Below are positions 13,201-26,300 of a DNA stretch of 64,000 nt, piece by piece. Under the pieces are notes generated by a model that made no database searches, was not told the DNA's origin, and saw nothing but the letters and a program-made list of their open reading frames with translations. The DNA comes from Pseudoneurospora amorphoporcata. Lineage: Eukaryota > Ascomycota > Sordariomycetes > Sordariales > Sordariaceae. Location: positions 1 to 64,000 of the forward strand of contig MU859182.1 of the NCBI GenBank assembly GCA_033297205.1, in the 5' to 3' direction. The position numbers were made by a program, and so were the translations under genes. The first letter of the stretch is position 1. Every line of letters begins with the position of its first letter.

Positions 13201-14772
13201 GGCTCGAGTCAGGGGAGGAGAGAATTGGGGAACGGTCAGTAGTAGGCCGACAGGATGAGAAAGGGGACGCATGTCGTGTAAAGCTGGATTTCCCTATGGA
13301 CCCTTTGGCAAAGCAGCATCGCGCTTCAAAAAACGAGAAAGACGGAAATTTTTAATTTTTTTTCTTCTGGAAAAGGAGGACCGGCCATACAAATGCTGTG
13401 GTCCATCGCACGATATACCACCGGACGCAATGTGGGCGAGACATGATAGGAAGGAGGGATAGAAATAGCCCCCAATGCAGAAGTCAGGATAGTGTCCAAC
13501 AGGTGGGTTTCCCTTGCCCAGTTTCCCAGGTGAAGTGCCAGAGCAGGACCAAAAGATGTTTGAACATTCGGACCTATTCCGTCGCGAGCAGTGAACAGAG
13601 TGAGAGTTATGAGGAGGTTCCAAGAACCTTTACCCATCAATTCGTACATGATGACAACCTTGTAGGTGAGGCGATGGGGACTGAACCAGAGCTAACGAGT
13701 GTCCATGGTACGATATCGAGATCGACTGCGCACAATACCTGATACGGCTTGACTAACAAGCTTTCCGGCATCACGCACATATCATGTTCCTTCCCGCCCG
13801 GTCCGGCAGGGCTGCAGACAGGACGGTAGAGACATTGACATACCTACGCCACTCGAATTCAGGTTGGCAGACAAGACTCGGCGCCAAGCCTCCTCCTGTA
13901 TACGTATATTCGGAGACACGGCACTTGCCATGTGAGAATGCTGTTGGCTCCAAGCCTCCTTTAGACGCGGGGGAAAGCAAAGCAAGTTCCTTGCGAGGAG
14001 AGGCAGATATTTGGCCCGGAGACGGGCCACGTCTTCGGACATCCCAAGCATATGTTAACATAGTTGATAATATAAAGACATCAAGTTGTCTCTGTTCACT
14101 TGCGCCCTGCTTATGGTTGAGGTTCTGGGACGGGCCTTGTAGATTGGGGCTGAGTTGAGGCCATGGTGCTTTGGTACAGCCGAAGCAAAGGGAGCTTGAT
14201 AGTTTGACCGCGAAAGCAGGTTTCAGGGCAACTGTGCCTCGTCATGTTACCTTCTCGCTGAGACGAATGCAGCTGTATGAAATATTGCCAAAGATTGCGA
14301 GTGCGTGGTTGTTGTATATCACCTCCAACTGGCTCGTGGTGAAGGCTCGTCAGGATGTTAAATGTCTAGGGGCTTAGATCGCGAATGTGGGGGCCGGCTC
14401 CCCGAGACACCACTTGGCTGCTCGATCCTGTCTTCATGATCATAGAGCTCCGGGATGTTACCGAAATGAAGGACGGAAAGAATACCACTCGTTGAGATGC
14501 TAACACTTCGGCAAGGTCGGGCTAAGCCCATCTCGAGGCAGATAGCAGTGGGATAACTGTAGTTGACGCCGGGTGAACAAAGCTCGCTGCAATCATAACG
14601 GCCTTCATCTCTGAGAGTCCAGATGCTAGAAAAGAAAGCCGGTCTGGACCAATGGAACCCTACCGTAGGTAACAATTGCTTGGCGACGGGGGTGAACCGC
14701 CGAATCGTTGACCAGATGTCTGCGACTCAGACCATTCTGATGCGGAACGGGCAGAGCGGCAATAAATGAAGG
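4282..14772. other. Gene-poor interval, first part
   Basis: About 10.5 kb in which I can support no gene. Open stretches on both strands are below about 155 codons, overlap each other on opposite strands, and lack fungal codon bias, domain motifs and convincing splice pairs. AATAAA near 4765 might be a poly(A) signal for the upstream gene. An A/T-simple tract lies at 7764-7806. Short accggt-rich sequence occurs around 10870-10920. No tRNA, 5S rRNA or transposase remnant was recognised. The interval may be regulatory DNA for the regulators on either side, or it may hold non-coding transcripts. Confidence 0.5.
7764..7806. repeat. A-rich simple sequence (taaa)n-like
   Basis: A tract of A runs separated by single T, including several taaa units, about 43 bases long. 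Simple low-complexity DNA in intergenic sequence. Confidence 0.8.
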
Positions 14773-14816
<44 letters not shown>

Positions 14817-14984
14817 GGGGGTTAGGGCGGCCATGTTGTTTATTGTTTAAGCAAGGCTGGGTAAAACAAAAAAAACCNNNNNNNNNNTTTTTCATTAAGT
14901 TTAAAAAAATATTTAAAAAATAAAACCAACCCCCCCCTGTTTTTTTTTTTTTTTATCTTTTTTTTTTTTTTTTTTTTTTTTTTT
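14773..14984. other. Assembly gap flanked by homopolymers
   Basis: A run of 42 A (14773-14814) is followed by about 60 bases, then 10 N (14878-14887), then AT-rich sequence and two T runs (14940-14954 and 14958-14984). Ten N is a common placeholder for a gap of unknown size. The homopolymers are the likely reason assembly failed, and bases close to the gap may be unreliable. Lysine- or phenylalanine-rich open stretches here come from the homopolymers. Confidence 0.85.
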
Positions 14985-17900
14985 CGGCCGCGGCAGACAC
15001 ATAAAACGACGGGAGACATGAGGACAGGAGTGGGAGTGCAAAGTAAAGTAGAAAAAGTGCGAGTTCAAACCGGTGGGGAGGTTTTGGGGGCCCGACGAGG
15101 GGAAGCGGCCTGACCCAGGAGAACGGAAAGAGCCAGTCGAAGGCTTCTTTTTCCCCCCTCGGGTGGAAGCTACCGTGACCGGAGCTGTCAGGGCTGTCTT
15201 GCCAGGACTTAGAGCCGGGCAGCACTTGCCCAACACAGGACATGACAGGGCTGCGGAAAGGGCAGGCATGAACGGTCGGGACTGAAATCGGGGGAAGTAG
15301 GACGCGCTTTCCCCGACCCGCACGAGATGGGAAGATGAACTTGCGGTTGCGCTATTGCCGGGTTCCCTGATCCACTTGTCACTTGAACCTTCCGCTTGTG
15401 TCCATGTGGTGCCCATCTATGAATATTGACCCATTTCAGTCAGCCAAAAGTCACGGTGTAATGTAGCGATTTTCGAGTGATCTGGAACATGGGCCCGTAA
15501 GCTCTTCAAACCTTGACGTAGTGAATTTCAGCCAGACCTTGCATCATCTGATTATTGTCTGCTTGGACTCAGTCTGCTTCGCATGATGCTCCCAATCTCA
15601 TCTGCTTGGGGCACCTTGCAGAAAAGCGGATGTTGCATTCACCTTAACCGTAACCCAAGGGGCGGCAGTGCAGCCGTGGTGCAACTAAACAACCATCCTG
15701 GTCCTGGACTTGTACGGCTAGTTTTTGTCAGAGGGGGGGTTTTGGGGGTCGGAAAGTCTCCCACATCGTCCCGTGCTGTTGAGTGCAACGTTGGTCGATA
15801 TTTAGGCTCCTCATGGTGGATTCCTAGTGGCTCCGTGGGAAGCGCCCAGCGTAGGCAGTTTTTGTCAACCACTGACTGAATCGTAGGGGTGAATTGCTAT
15901 GGAACCCAATGAGCCACAGCCAGGATCCAATACAAGAGTCCAAGCCTTGCAGACCAGGCATTCCAGAGACCCAAAGGTTGAAAAGAAGTTCTTACCTTGG
16001 GGGCCGGATGATAGATCTCGTAAAGCAGTAAACACGTAAGAATCCCGCCTCTTTTCAGTATCCAAGGGCGCATGCTCAGAGCGAACTACCTCAGGTGCCC
16101 TCTGTAATCCGGTTGCTAGGGAGTTGCAAGAGATCCCATCGGGCAGTATGTAGCAAAACAGCGGTTCAAAGTGGTGCCTCTGGTGACAATGGGTGGTGAA
16201 TGCGATGCAACCATGAAGTTTGCTTTGGGAACCTTCACTGTGCCCATCAGTGGTGTCTTTCATATCGGCTCGAACAAGCCCCATCCGACAAGCCAGGTAT
16301 TGCGCTCGTTAGCAAAGGGGTTGGCAACACTTTAAGAACACAGAATGGTCCAGCGGGAGACGAGATGACGGGTAAATCTTCAACCCTATCGGGCAGAAAT
16401 AGAATAGGGACCTTACTCTGGAGTCCTGGACATTGCACACCTACAAAGCGGGACCAGCCTAGTCCTAATTAGACACAAGGACAAGCTAATGCAGGACCCG
16501 CGCAACCCCAAATGGCCAAAATGACACAGAAAGAGACCAATGAGAGAGTACGTTACCCGGGTGAGGTGGTGAAACGGGTTAACAACGATGATTCTTGGTA
16601 AAATACTATGGTGAATGTTGGCGTTTGTATGACATTTGTATGGAAGACCTATCAGGGACTAAATATCTGCTTTGAGAGTAAGACAGGCTCGCTGGCGATA
16701 ACGCCGGACCTACAACGCGAGGTATCTGGGTCTTGGCCAAGGAAGACTTGAGTAGGGGAGACTGATCCACAGCCGTCACCCAAGAGCATTTGTGAATATC
16801 ATCAGATAAGCCCACATTTATGGCGTTCAAACGTGAATGAAAACGGACCAGCCCAGAGACAAGGGCTGGGGAGATAGCTTCAATTTCTCGCGGACGGCGC
16901 AGACAGAATGTCGGTAAATTCAACGGTGGGCGGGAGGACGGGAGGATTGAATCGTGAAGATTCGTACGGTACGAGATGCACTGGCATTGAGACCCCAGCT
17001 TGCGGCCCTCTCCACCCGGGCCAATTGCGTGCTTTGCCCATTCTCCCCGCGCGGCTGGTCGTGATGCTGTTCGGGGATATATCCTCGTTGGTTGAGTCTG
17101 GTGCATGACCTCGCTTTTCCGGCCAATGGAAGTGTATACTAAGCGCGTCCAGAGGGATCTGGAAGTGATGTTGGAAGTGAGTCACGCCTCGATGTTTTGT
17201 TCACTTTCGCAAGGAAGCGAACTTGAAGCGCGCAACAAGTGTTGACGAATCACAGAGATCTGCCGCTGCACCCAAATTGCGCAGACACAGCAGGAGCACG
17301 AGCCATTTCTTGTCAGGCCGCCAAGACACGAACTTACCAGAAAGGAACTTTGATCCAGGCAGACATGACCCAAAGAGGGATAGCGCTCCCGAGGGAACGG
17401 CAAGAGCTGCGATTGGACATTGCATCCAGTCTCTCCACCAGAGTTACACCTGCAATTCTCGTGCTTCGGTCGACGACGAGTGAGCTCCTGCGTTTGCATG
17501 ATGCTCAAAATCGTCCAAGAAGGACTATACAGAAGAAAACTGCTACTTAGTTTTCAATTATAGTGTGATTGATAAAACTCCGTCTCTGGAAAATTCATGA
17601 GTTCTATCGTCAGTTAAGCCCCCAAATTTCCCGGTCTCGCTCACCTGCGCCGCCCTCGGCCGGGGTCCACTGACACACCGGCAGCTGTTTTCAGACTGAC
17701 GTGGCGGGCAAGGCGGGCATCGCGGGCATCTTACAGGAAAGAATCATTCGGCATTGGGATGGCCGTTACTTGTGCATTTTAAACTCCGAATAGATTGTTG
17801 TTGACGCAGACAAGACAAATAAGAAACTGACGACAAGATCACAACGGAAGGCCAAGTGCCGCCGGCAACTCAATCCGTTTTCTTGGAGATGCGAGCGGCT

Positions 17901-20900
17901 GGGCGCTTTCTGCGGAAATCGCAACATGTTCCCCGCCAGATCAACGACAAGGGTTTTCGAATGGATCTTCCTCCACTGTTTTGATCATGACGCCCAGAAC
18001 GCTAGACCCATCAAGGCTAATTTTCCCGCACAGTGTTCACACGCCTGGGAAGAATTTAAGCTCATTTACCTGTGCTCTGGATCGCGCCTGCTCGGACGGG
18101 TGTTTGCAGGTCAAAATTTTCTAGACCGTGACGTTCAGACATCTACAGAAGCCGCGACTCACTCACGGAGAGGGGGCTTCTGCCATCAAACTACTTCCAT
18201 CAGTCTTGCACTATGACAGTCGCTCAAGCTCTCCTTCGTATTTCTTTCAACTCAGTCCTCTCACTTTTCGGACAAGTTCAGAGCTCTGGAATGCCAGTTT
18301 GATACCTACTCTTAAGCCTTCAACCAGAGTCACCATCCACGCGGGACGATAACCTGCGAACACACCGGAATTTGCCCTCATTTTCCCTTTTCAGCAGCAG
18401 TGCCCTGATTGGGTGAAAGAGACCCGACCAAAGCAGGACACCGACCGTCAATCCACCATCACCATGCAGAATGCAGTTGCACTCCTTTCTCGCTTGTTTT
18501 AAAGATTTGAACCCCGACTTTACCTCATTGCAACCCGACAAAGCCGCGGAAGGACGCATCACTCGCCTAAACTCAAACAAAGTCTCTTCGTCGCATCGCA
18601 CTTCATTCGGGCCCGCAGCAGCTGGGAGATCTGGGACGAAATGGAACGATAATGGTAGTCGTGTCTTCCTGAGATTTGTTAGCTAGTCCCTGAGCTGACA
18701 TCGCTAGCTAACACTAACAAGAACCACGCCACAGCCAAACGCAACGTTTCGACCTCAGCTCCGTCAGCTCGCCCTCCAGATGAATGCCGCCCAAGATGAT
18801 GCCAGATCTCTGGGTGCGGCGCCGGAGACACAAGAGCCCATTGAGAACCCGGACCAGGGCTGCTCAGTCTGATATTACTGGGTCGCGACCCCACGGGTCC
18901 CGTTTTCGATAGCTTGTTCGGATCCGCAAAAGTCGGCGGGGTCCGGCGCAACCGTTTACATCAGGTGGCCTGCCCCGGAGCCCACTTTACCGCCCCCGCG
19001 CCGGCGCATTGGTTATCCTTGGTACCGTCGCTCCAAGCCGATCTCTCATCTCTTAAGGTTTTTCCACGCCTACCTTTCGTTCCGGCTTTGAAACCGAAGA
19101 ACGCCTGGAACGCCTGCCGAGACAGCGGCTGCAAATTTGATGAACACTTATAGCAGCCACAGCCCACGGGCATCGGCCAGCTGGGTAGTCGGACTCGACC
19201 ACGGCCGGGCCAACTGGGCTGCCAAGTAAATCATACGGAAGCATAGCTTCATCCAAGCATTTTCAGAGCCAAAAGTCAATACCATCATACAAAGCGCAAA
19301 ATCCGGGTGCGGGCTGTTTGCCCTGACATTCCGTGGACTCTGCGATACACCTGGAGCTGGTCAAGTTAGCCGCTACCCGCTCATCGAATCTCTAGCGACG
19401 TCAGCTTGACCGGATCGCTAGGCTCAACTCTACACTACATATCACAACAACCCGCTAGGGGCTCCTTATTGATCGGCCCAGCATCAAAGGTAAGGACTTC
19501 GTCCAGCGCGGATAGGTTGCATTACCTTCCAGTTGGTAGCCTGTCGGATGTAGTCATGGCTGCTTTGGACTGGACTGTTCGCCCGTCGTTTTTTTCTTCT
19601 CTGCCGATCTTGCGCTTTTTTCTTTCTCGTTGTCTACACTATGATGCGATGGGTCTTAAGCGGCGTCTATCGGCCAAGGTCAAAGCCAAGGGAGGACAAT
19701 AGCCGCCAGTTGGTTACATCAACCAAGTATGACAGGCTTGCCCTCCAGAGACGCGCATTGAGGAGTTCAGGTTATGAGAAGGGACGGGGCTGTACACTTG
19801 GGTACCTTGCGTGGACATCATTTGTCTCCAAATGTACCTTTTTGTCCTCGCTGCCCATCCGGTGACCACCGACCAGGAACCATCGAGCAGGCTACTTGTA
19901 CTCCTGCGATACAGTTAGTTCTGCACCGTACATTTTGCAAGTCCTTCACCCCTGTCAGCAGCGACCTCTGGATGCTATCTCCACCACCTGTTCCCCTGCT
20001 TACCCACTCCGTACCCTTGGCAAGTGACCAGGGGCGATCGCCCCCCTGGCTGATGTTGAGCGTTGCCGTCCTGAACGCCTCTTCCATCCCAGAGGAGTGT
20101 GGACGGGGTCCAAATCTGACTATCTACACCCCAATTACACAGCCAGAAACCGCATCTTCCTTCACCGTGATCCCGGCCCTACTACCAGCTCGGCCTCAAG
20201 CTAGGCCATCCGGTACCATTGTATTATGAGACGGTGGAGCTCAAGAAGCTCCCCATGGAGGCCCGTTGAGCCCAATTTGCTTTGCTAAACGTGCAAGGGG
20301 GTTATGGTAGAACTACGTGCTGTGTTCGTACCTACACCCCGCTCGCGCTGAATCCCGACAGCCTCGACCAAGCGGCCGCTCTGTATAAGCCCTGCATAAC
20401 AGCCAGCTTACTCTTCTCCCCATCCACGCTGGCTACACGCCTCGTCCTTGGCTGTTATGTCAGTACGTGATTGCCAGTTCTTCCAGTTAACAAGAGAAAT
20501 GACACGCAATTCTTGTTTGATACGCAGTCAAAACTAGCTCCAGATGACAAAGGGCCTCGTCGAGGAATCCACATCAAGGGGGTCCAGAAATCATCTTGTA
20601 TGTGTTGATGGGGCTGCCAAATCGGACCCGCATAGCAAACGACTCTAGACCGACCCAGCATGGCTTTTCCCCCCGATTCATACCCCAATCACCGCCATAC
20701 CCTGGCAAGCACACAGTTTTGTTCAGTCTCAAGGCTCCGCACACCTATTCCTCGACGGCGGTTAGCCTAATGCACATCAAAAGGGTATGTATCATAGCTA
20801 TCCACTTTTCTACCCCCGCATGGTTCTCGAGCCAGTACCACAGTACGTGCCGCTCGTTATCCTGATCCTGAGCCACTTTCTAGGAGCAAAGGAGGCTTGC

Positions 20901-21256
20901 TCATACGAGTTGCTCGTCCGCCAGTACTAGAAAACCATATCCTTGCCCCACGACCTGCCGTCTCAGCCTTCTACATCTTCGTTTCACACGTTCTCAGTCT
21001 TGCTGTTGTGTACTTTTCTGAGAACATGAAATAAGGGTACGTTTGATTCCTTTTTCGCCGCACACCTTGCATCCCCTTCCGCCTCCCTTACCATTTCTGC
21101 CGAGTCAAGGATTCAAGCATCACCCTATAAGGACCTCTTCATCTCCCCTCTCCCTCTTTTGGGCAAGCAGGTCAGCACAAGGTGGATATACCTTCCAAGG
21201 AGCCCCGCCGCGTTTTGTTCCAGGTTGCCCAGCAAGAAAAATTCTAAATCTCCAAA
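14985..21256. other. Gene-poor interval, second part, and leader of the Myb-like gene
   Basis: No gene is supported. The largest open stretches (for example 16606-17106 on - and 19774-20229 on +) lack codon bias and motifs. From about 17900 to 21256 the + strand becomes more pyrimidine-rich. The last 250 bases (ctccctt, tctcccctctccctc) look like a fungal 5' leader. A GTACGT donor near 21036 and a CAG near 21170 could bound a leader intron of the downstream gene. Confidence 0.4.
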
Positions 21257-23364
21257 ATGGATCTAGACGGACAGGAACATCAGTCCTCTCCATTCATCAA
21301 CAGTCTAGAAGACAATCGTTTTGGTCCAGATTCGGAGGACGACTATATTGCCACCTCCAGCATCTGCACGCCTTTTCAGCACCTTCAGTTCCACCTCGAC
21401 ATGACCAGTCCCCAGTATCTGACGCCGAGCACACATCACCCGAAGCGACTGCGTGTCCACGGCCTGACCCTCCCCGGTTCGACCGGTTGTCCGAGCGGCC
21501 CACATACTGTTGCCTACTCCCCCCCTGAGTTGGACTTGGGCCCATTCAGTGTACGTTTTGATGTCCCATTTTACCGCTACACTCACTTACCAATGGGGCA
21601 GGTTTCAGGCATTTCTTCATTCAACTACCCAGCCACCGTCGACATAACCCTTCTAACACCAATCTCTGGCTCTGAGAGCCCCCCTTTAAACCAAATGCCG
21701 TCCCCAAAGACAGAGGATCACCACACCTCACAATCAGCAATGCCTCTCCATGAGGTACCGACGCCTCCACAGACGGGAAGGACGTATTACAGTCCCTACG
21801 AAAGTCAGGGTTCTCCTTCAATGTCCGGTCTCCCATCAGTAACAGAAGCCCATCAATTCGATCAGTCATCCGCATACATGGCCTCTAACGCTCACCATGC
21901 AATGTCCCCCAAAGCCGAATTTCCACCGGGGCCTTCAGACCCCTATATGGGTTCCTATAGCGTTTCGACCTCTCACGGCGGTGAGGTATCGCAACACTCT
22001 TTTCCGGAATATCCTCACTTTCCCGGCGTTAACGTAGATCCCTCATCTGGATATATGTATAGAACGCAACAGCCTCACCCGAACATCCATGGATCGCCAA
22101 TGGACCATCGAATGGCCTTCAACGGTCAAGCGCCTCAGCTCACCCATCCCAATCATTCCCAGTACAGACCACAGACGGCCCCAAGGATCGCTGGGTTTGA
22201 GGAGCTGCGTGGCGATCCAGCCATGTTTCTATCACAATACCCTGCCCATACACCAACAATTGCTCCATCGAAGCGAAAGCGACAGGAGAAGAACAGGACC
22301 TCCAAGCCTGGGAAAGCGTCGTCTCAAACATCAAAGGAGTCGCCGCGTCCAGGGTACACTGATGGACCGGCTGCTTATCAAGAAGGGGAGGGTGATAAGG
22401 AGGAGCTAACCCTCCATGATGACGCACCGGAAGACGAGAAGTTCTTGTTCCAGCTCAGAAAGGAGCATATCTCCGAGAAGGGGAAGGGGATGTGGGAAGA
22501 AATGAAGGCCAAGTACTCGGAGAGGCACCAGGGAAATTGGGAAAAGGCGGCACTGCAAATGAAGGTATCGCGAGCAGTAGCCAAATTTGGTGTCTGGCCA
22601 GAACAAGAGGTAAGCTTCGAACGGCTTGTGAGGAATCCTGAGAAGGAGAATTGTTCACTGACAAGCATTCTTAGATTCAACGTTTGAAAGAAGCGTTTTT
22701 TCAAGATGAAGAGAAGAGGTACCAACGCCTCATAGCCCACATGAAGGAGAAGGGTGGATGCAAGGTCTGGGACTGGAAGCCCCAACACATTTCGGCCATG
22801 CTTATCAAGTTGGGCCTTGAGGATGCCAAAGTAGAAGAAAAGACAGGAACCCGGCGGCGCAAGAAGTTGGAAAAGCGAAAGCATACCAGCTCGGCATCGC
22901 ATGGGGGGACCGCTTACTCTACGCCACATATCCAGCAACAGAACATGGTGCTTGACTGGTCCGGGGGATCGGTTGGTCTTGGTCTCCATAATGTTTTCCC
23001 CAACAATCATTCCCAGCAGCAAGCCATGATGAACATGGTATCGGCAACTCGACAGCCCTCCCATGAGCAATCTTTCTACGAGTTGAGGAGCGACGAAAGG
23101 TTTCCCCAACTTACTTCCGAACAGTACTATGAGACTGTTGAGCAGATATACAACGACCCGAGGCATGTTGATGAGGACGAGATTTCAAGTCCCGGTTTCA
23201 CAGACGTGGCAGATCGCGATGAAAGAGCAGCCAATGTTGCGACTACCAGTGCTCACAATTCGCGGCCGCCGACGAGAGATGAGCTAAGCAGTTACCAGCA
23301 AGCCTCTAGCGCGAGGATGGCACAACAGGCTTGTGAACAACTGCTGCAGGAACGACAACAATAG
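21257..23364 (+). CDS. Putative nuclear protein with tandem Myb/SANT-like helical units
   Basis: 663 aa from exons 21257-21550, 21602-22609 and 22675-23364. I do not recognise the family by name. Residues 1-320 are Ser/Pro/His/Gln-rich and look disordered. A basic patch (PSKRKRQEKNR) lies near residue 320. Residues about 375-435 and 435-490 form two helix-rich units with spaced Trp/Phe (FLFQLRKEH, GMWEEMKAKY; then RYQRLIAHMKEKGGCKVWDW). This is reminiscent of Myb/SANT helices but without the full Trp pattern. A second basic run (RRRKKLEKRKH) follows near 495. The layout suggests a DNA- or chromatin-binding regulator. The first intron (51 nt, GTACGT...GGCAG) is a multiple of three without a stop, so its retention is also readable. 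The second is 22610-22674 (GTAAGC...CTTAG). The start ATG has good context (CAAAATGG). The 17-kb gene-poor interval lies upstream. Confidence 0.8.
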
Positions 23365-26300
23365 CAATTACAGGAATCGAGTTTCTTGGACGACTTGACG
23401 AGAAGAGAATGACATGCTTTGACGGCGGTACAGCGACGGGTGGCAGATTGATCACCGTGGCTATTGGTCATTTTTAAACGTTAACCCCATTTGGTTTTCT
23501 GTCTTTCTTTTCTTACTATCCTATTTTTCCCTTGCCTCTCCTTAAAATATCCTTCACGTTTTCTTTCTGTTCTTCTACGCAAGTTCTCTTAACATCCATC
23601 ACATGTGGCGTTGGGGATTTCCCTCTCTCGGGGTTAAACAGAAGGTGCCCGGTCTTGACTTTGGTTTTATCTAAATGGGTGGTTTACTCCTTCTTTTCTA
23701 TCTGTTACACATTTTGGCATGTCGAAGTCACCGAGCGAGATGCGAGCTCTGCTACGCTACAAAGCACGAAGCAAGCGGGAACAGGTGAACAATAGCGAGG
23801 AGCCAGAGAAGAGCTCAAGTTATGAAGGCCGCGATGAGAGCAGCCGGCGTTTGCCAGCGAAACAGGCGCTACAGTTTCGAGTCAATAACGTACAAACAAC
23901 ATGACGAAGATGTGGTTATTGTTCATACCTACATTAGGAGATGCTCACGCATAAACCTTCCTGCAACTGATTTTCTTTGCATTACCTGTTTCCGCTGTTC
24001 TCTTTGTGAATGAGTGCTTGCGATTATTCCTCACGCTGATTGAGCATTTGCTGACTGGCGGATAGGAAGCCGGTGGTTTCCAAAGTACCTCAAACGCCAA
24101 CGACAGCACATTAACACCCATATGCGAAGGCCAAGCATAGAAGAAAATCACAACAGAATTTGCGATGGTATATCACTCAGTTGGCACCAGCCGAGGCGTC
24201 CACATGGACTCATCTTCAGGGCAACGACTTGCTTCGTGTGACGTAGATATTACGGAGAGCTCTCCGCCGAGTAAACAGGAATTTGCAGAAAGAAGAACGA
24301 CGAAAGTGGTCAATTGCGCACAGAGACCAATCCCCAAAGGGAAAGTCGGATTTATTCTGGGTTAGTCTTGGCGGATGATGGGCGACTCCTCTACCCTGTG
24401 AGCCTGTCACCTCGTCACTCTGTCAGGTCTGCATCTCAATCGGACATCAACAGCTTCTTCTCCAATCTCACTGGACCTGCAGAGAGTAGAACCCCTCTTA
24501 CAAGAAGACATGGAATGGAACTCTTCAAGCTCGCTGAACCCAATAAGGAACAGCTTCTTGTTCTCGAAGACAGTTACGGCTTTTGGTGCCCCTCTCGCGA
24601 CATATTTTCCGACCCACCTACTAAGTTTTACTAATTCACACAATTACCCGTGCAGTTCCCAAGTACCTACGCAAGTGCGAATCGCGCCATCCGTTCATCG
24701 TTCAGGAAATACTACTTTGCTGCCTAAGGGTTGTGGGGTTACCATATGGAACACACCTTCGTGAAGGCATATGATCGATCCCCTGAATATGAGAGTGCCA
24801 ATATTGTGGTGGAAAACCCGGCTGGCCGGTTCTCCGCTACTAACAATTTTTGTTTTAAGAAGGAGGTACTGTAAGATTATGATGCAAAAAAGAAGGTTTA
24901 CATTATTGGCTGTGAAGAGTGGCAGATATTTGGTCGAAGATACGCTGACCCGACAGTCGGATAGCTGCCTGGCCGCACGCTTGAACGGCTTGTCACTTCC
25001 CTCTCTGCCAAACTTAGGAATTGTGCATGTGACATTTCGGATCGGAGATAATCTCACGTCTACATGAATGGTAATTCCGGGTACATAGTGAACTAGTGAA
25101 GCTTTTAGGACCGAACAACGATTATCTCTCTAACGTTTCTATTTCTCAAGGTCCAAAAAGTGCCACGGGATGTTCCATACAAGTACATACTGCATGGATT
25201 AGTGCCCCGGGTCTATCAAAAGTCCCCGGCCAGAGAAATGAGGGTCATCACCGGGCTTACTCCACTGCTAGGTAGAATTCCCCGGGAACCCTCCTCAACG
25301 GTCGCCGCGCGCGGGGCTCCCCGTAGCGGGCCAACAGGGCTCGCTGCTGGAAAGCGGGAGCGAAAAAAACGGGACGGAGCTCGGGGTTCGGACTTGGCAC
25401 CGATCTATCTTTTTCATCACATCACGACATGTTCCATGCAGTGCCTTCAACCAGTAAAGGAATGGACCCTGATTAAAGCTTACTTAGGACACTGCTATCT
25501 CCCACATACCTACAACGTGACTCCGACGGCTTCTGCCACGTAGATACCCCCATAAGACCATGAAAACCATCAGCTGGATTACCCGTCGCCGCCTCGATGA
25601 AGCAGCAAGGGACGAAGACGATCAGACGCAAGGACGGACTGTCTGTGGGGGAAGTGCATGTCTAGCATGTGTTTGCACCCCGCACCCTACCTTGGCAAAA
25701 AGGTGGCAGAAAAATGGCATGAAGTGTAAATATTTACCATTGGACCCAACTGCCTAAAGCCAAAAACATCCGACGGCAATCACCGCTCCTCCCGTCCGTT
25801 GGTCTCGGTAGCCGGTAGTTTGATAGATAGATAGACATGATAGGTAGGTTGTCAAGGCCAGATAAGGGGCGATAGATCAGGTGAAAGCATTGTGCTGCAT
25901 CTGGATCTGCCGCCCCCGAAGCGGCTCGCAAAAGCAAACAAACGAACGTGGCTGGCTGGCCTGAAACGAAGCCCGATTCGATTTGATGGCTATGAGGGGA
26001 AAAGTTTGTTTGGGGCAAGGTAGGTAGAGGGGGTTTTGGGTTTTGTTCAAACGGCTTTTCCTAATTTTTCTGAGGCATTCCACAACTTCCAGCTGTTATT
26101 GCTTCTGGTGGCTGGCTTGCTGAATGTTATGGAATCCCCCTTACAGAAACAGCTGCGAGCCAGGCAAATAGAGCAAACAATCTCAGCACTGTGATCTTAA
26201 ACCCCTCCAAGCCCAGTATTCGTTCATTTGAAGCTCCCTCATGGCTAGAGCAAATCCAAAATTACCTATTTTGAACCCCTATTCAGGCTTACAACATTCG

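Noticed and set aside
14913..15416. 167-codon minus-strand frame with a lysine-rich C-terminus.
   Set aside because: The lysines are read from the T homopolymers next to the assembly gap; the rest has no motif.
16606..20229. Open frames of 150-166 codons in the second part of the 17-kb interval.
   Set aside because: They are on opposite strands, without motifs or codon preference, and match chance length for DNA of this composition.
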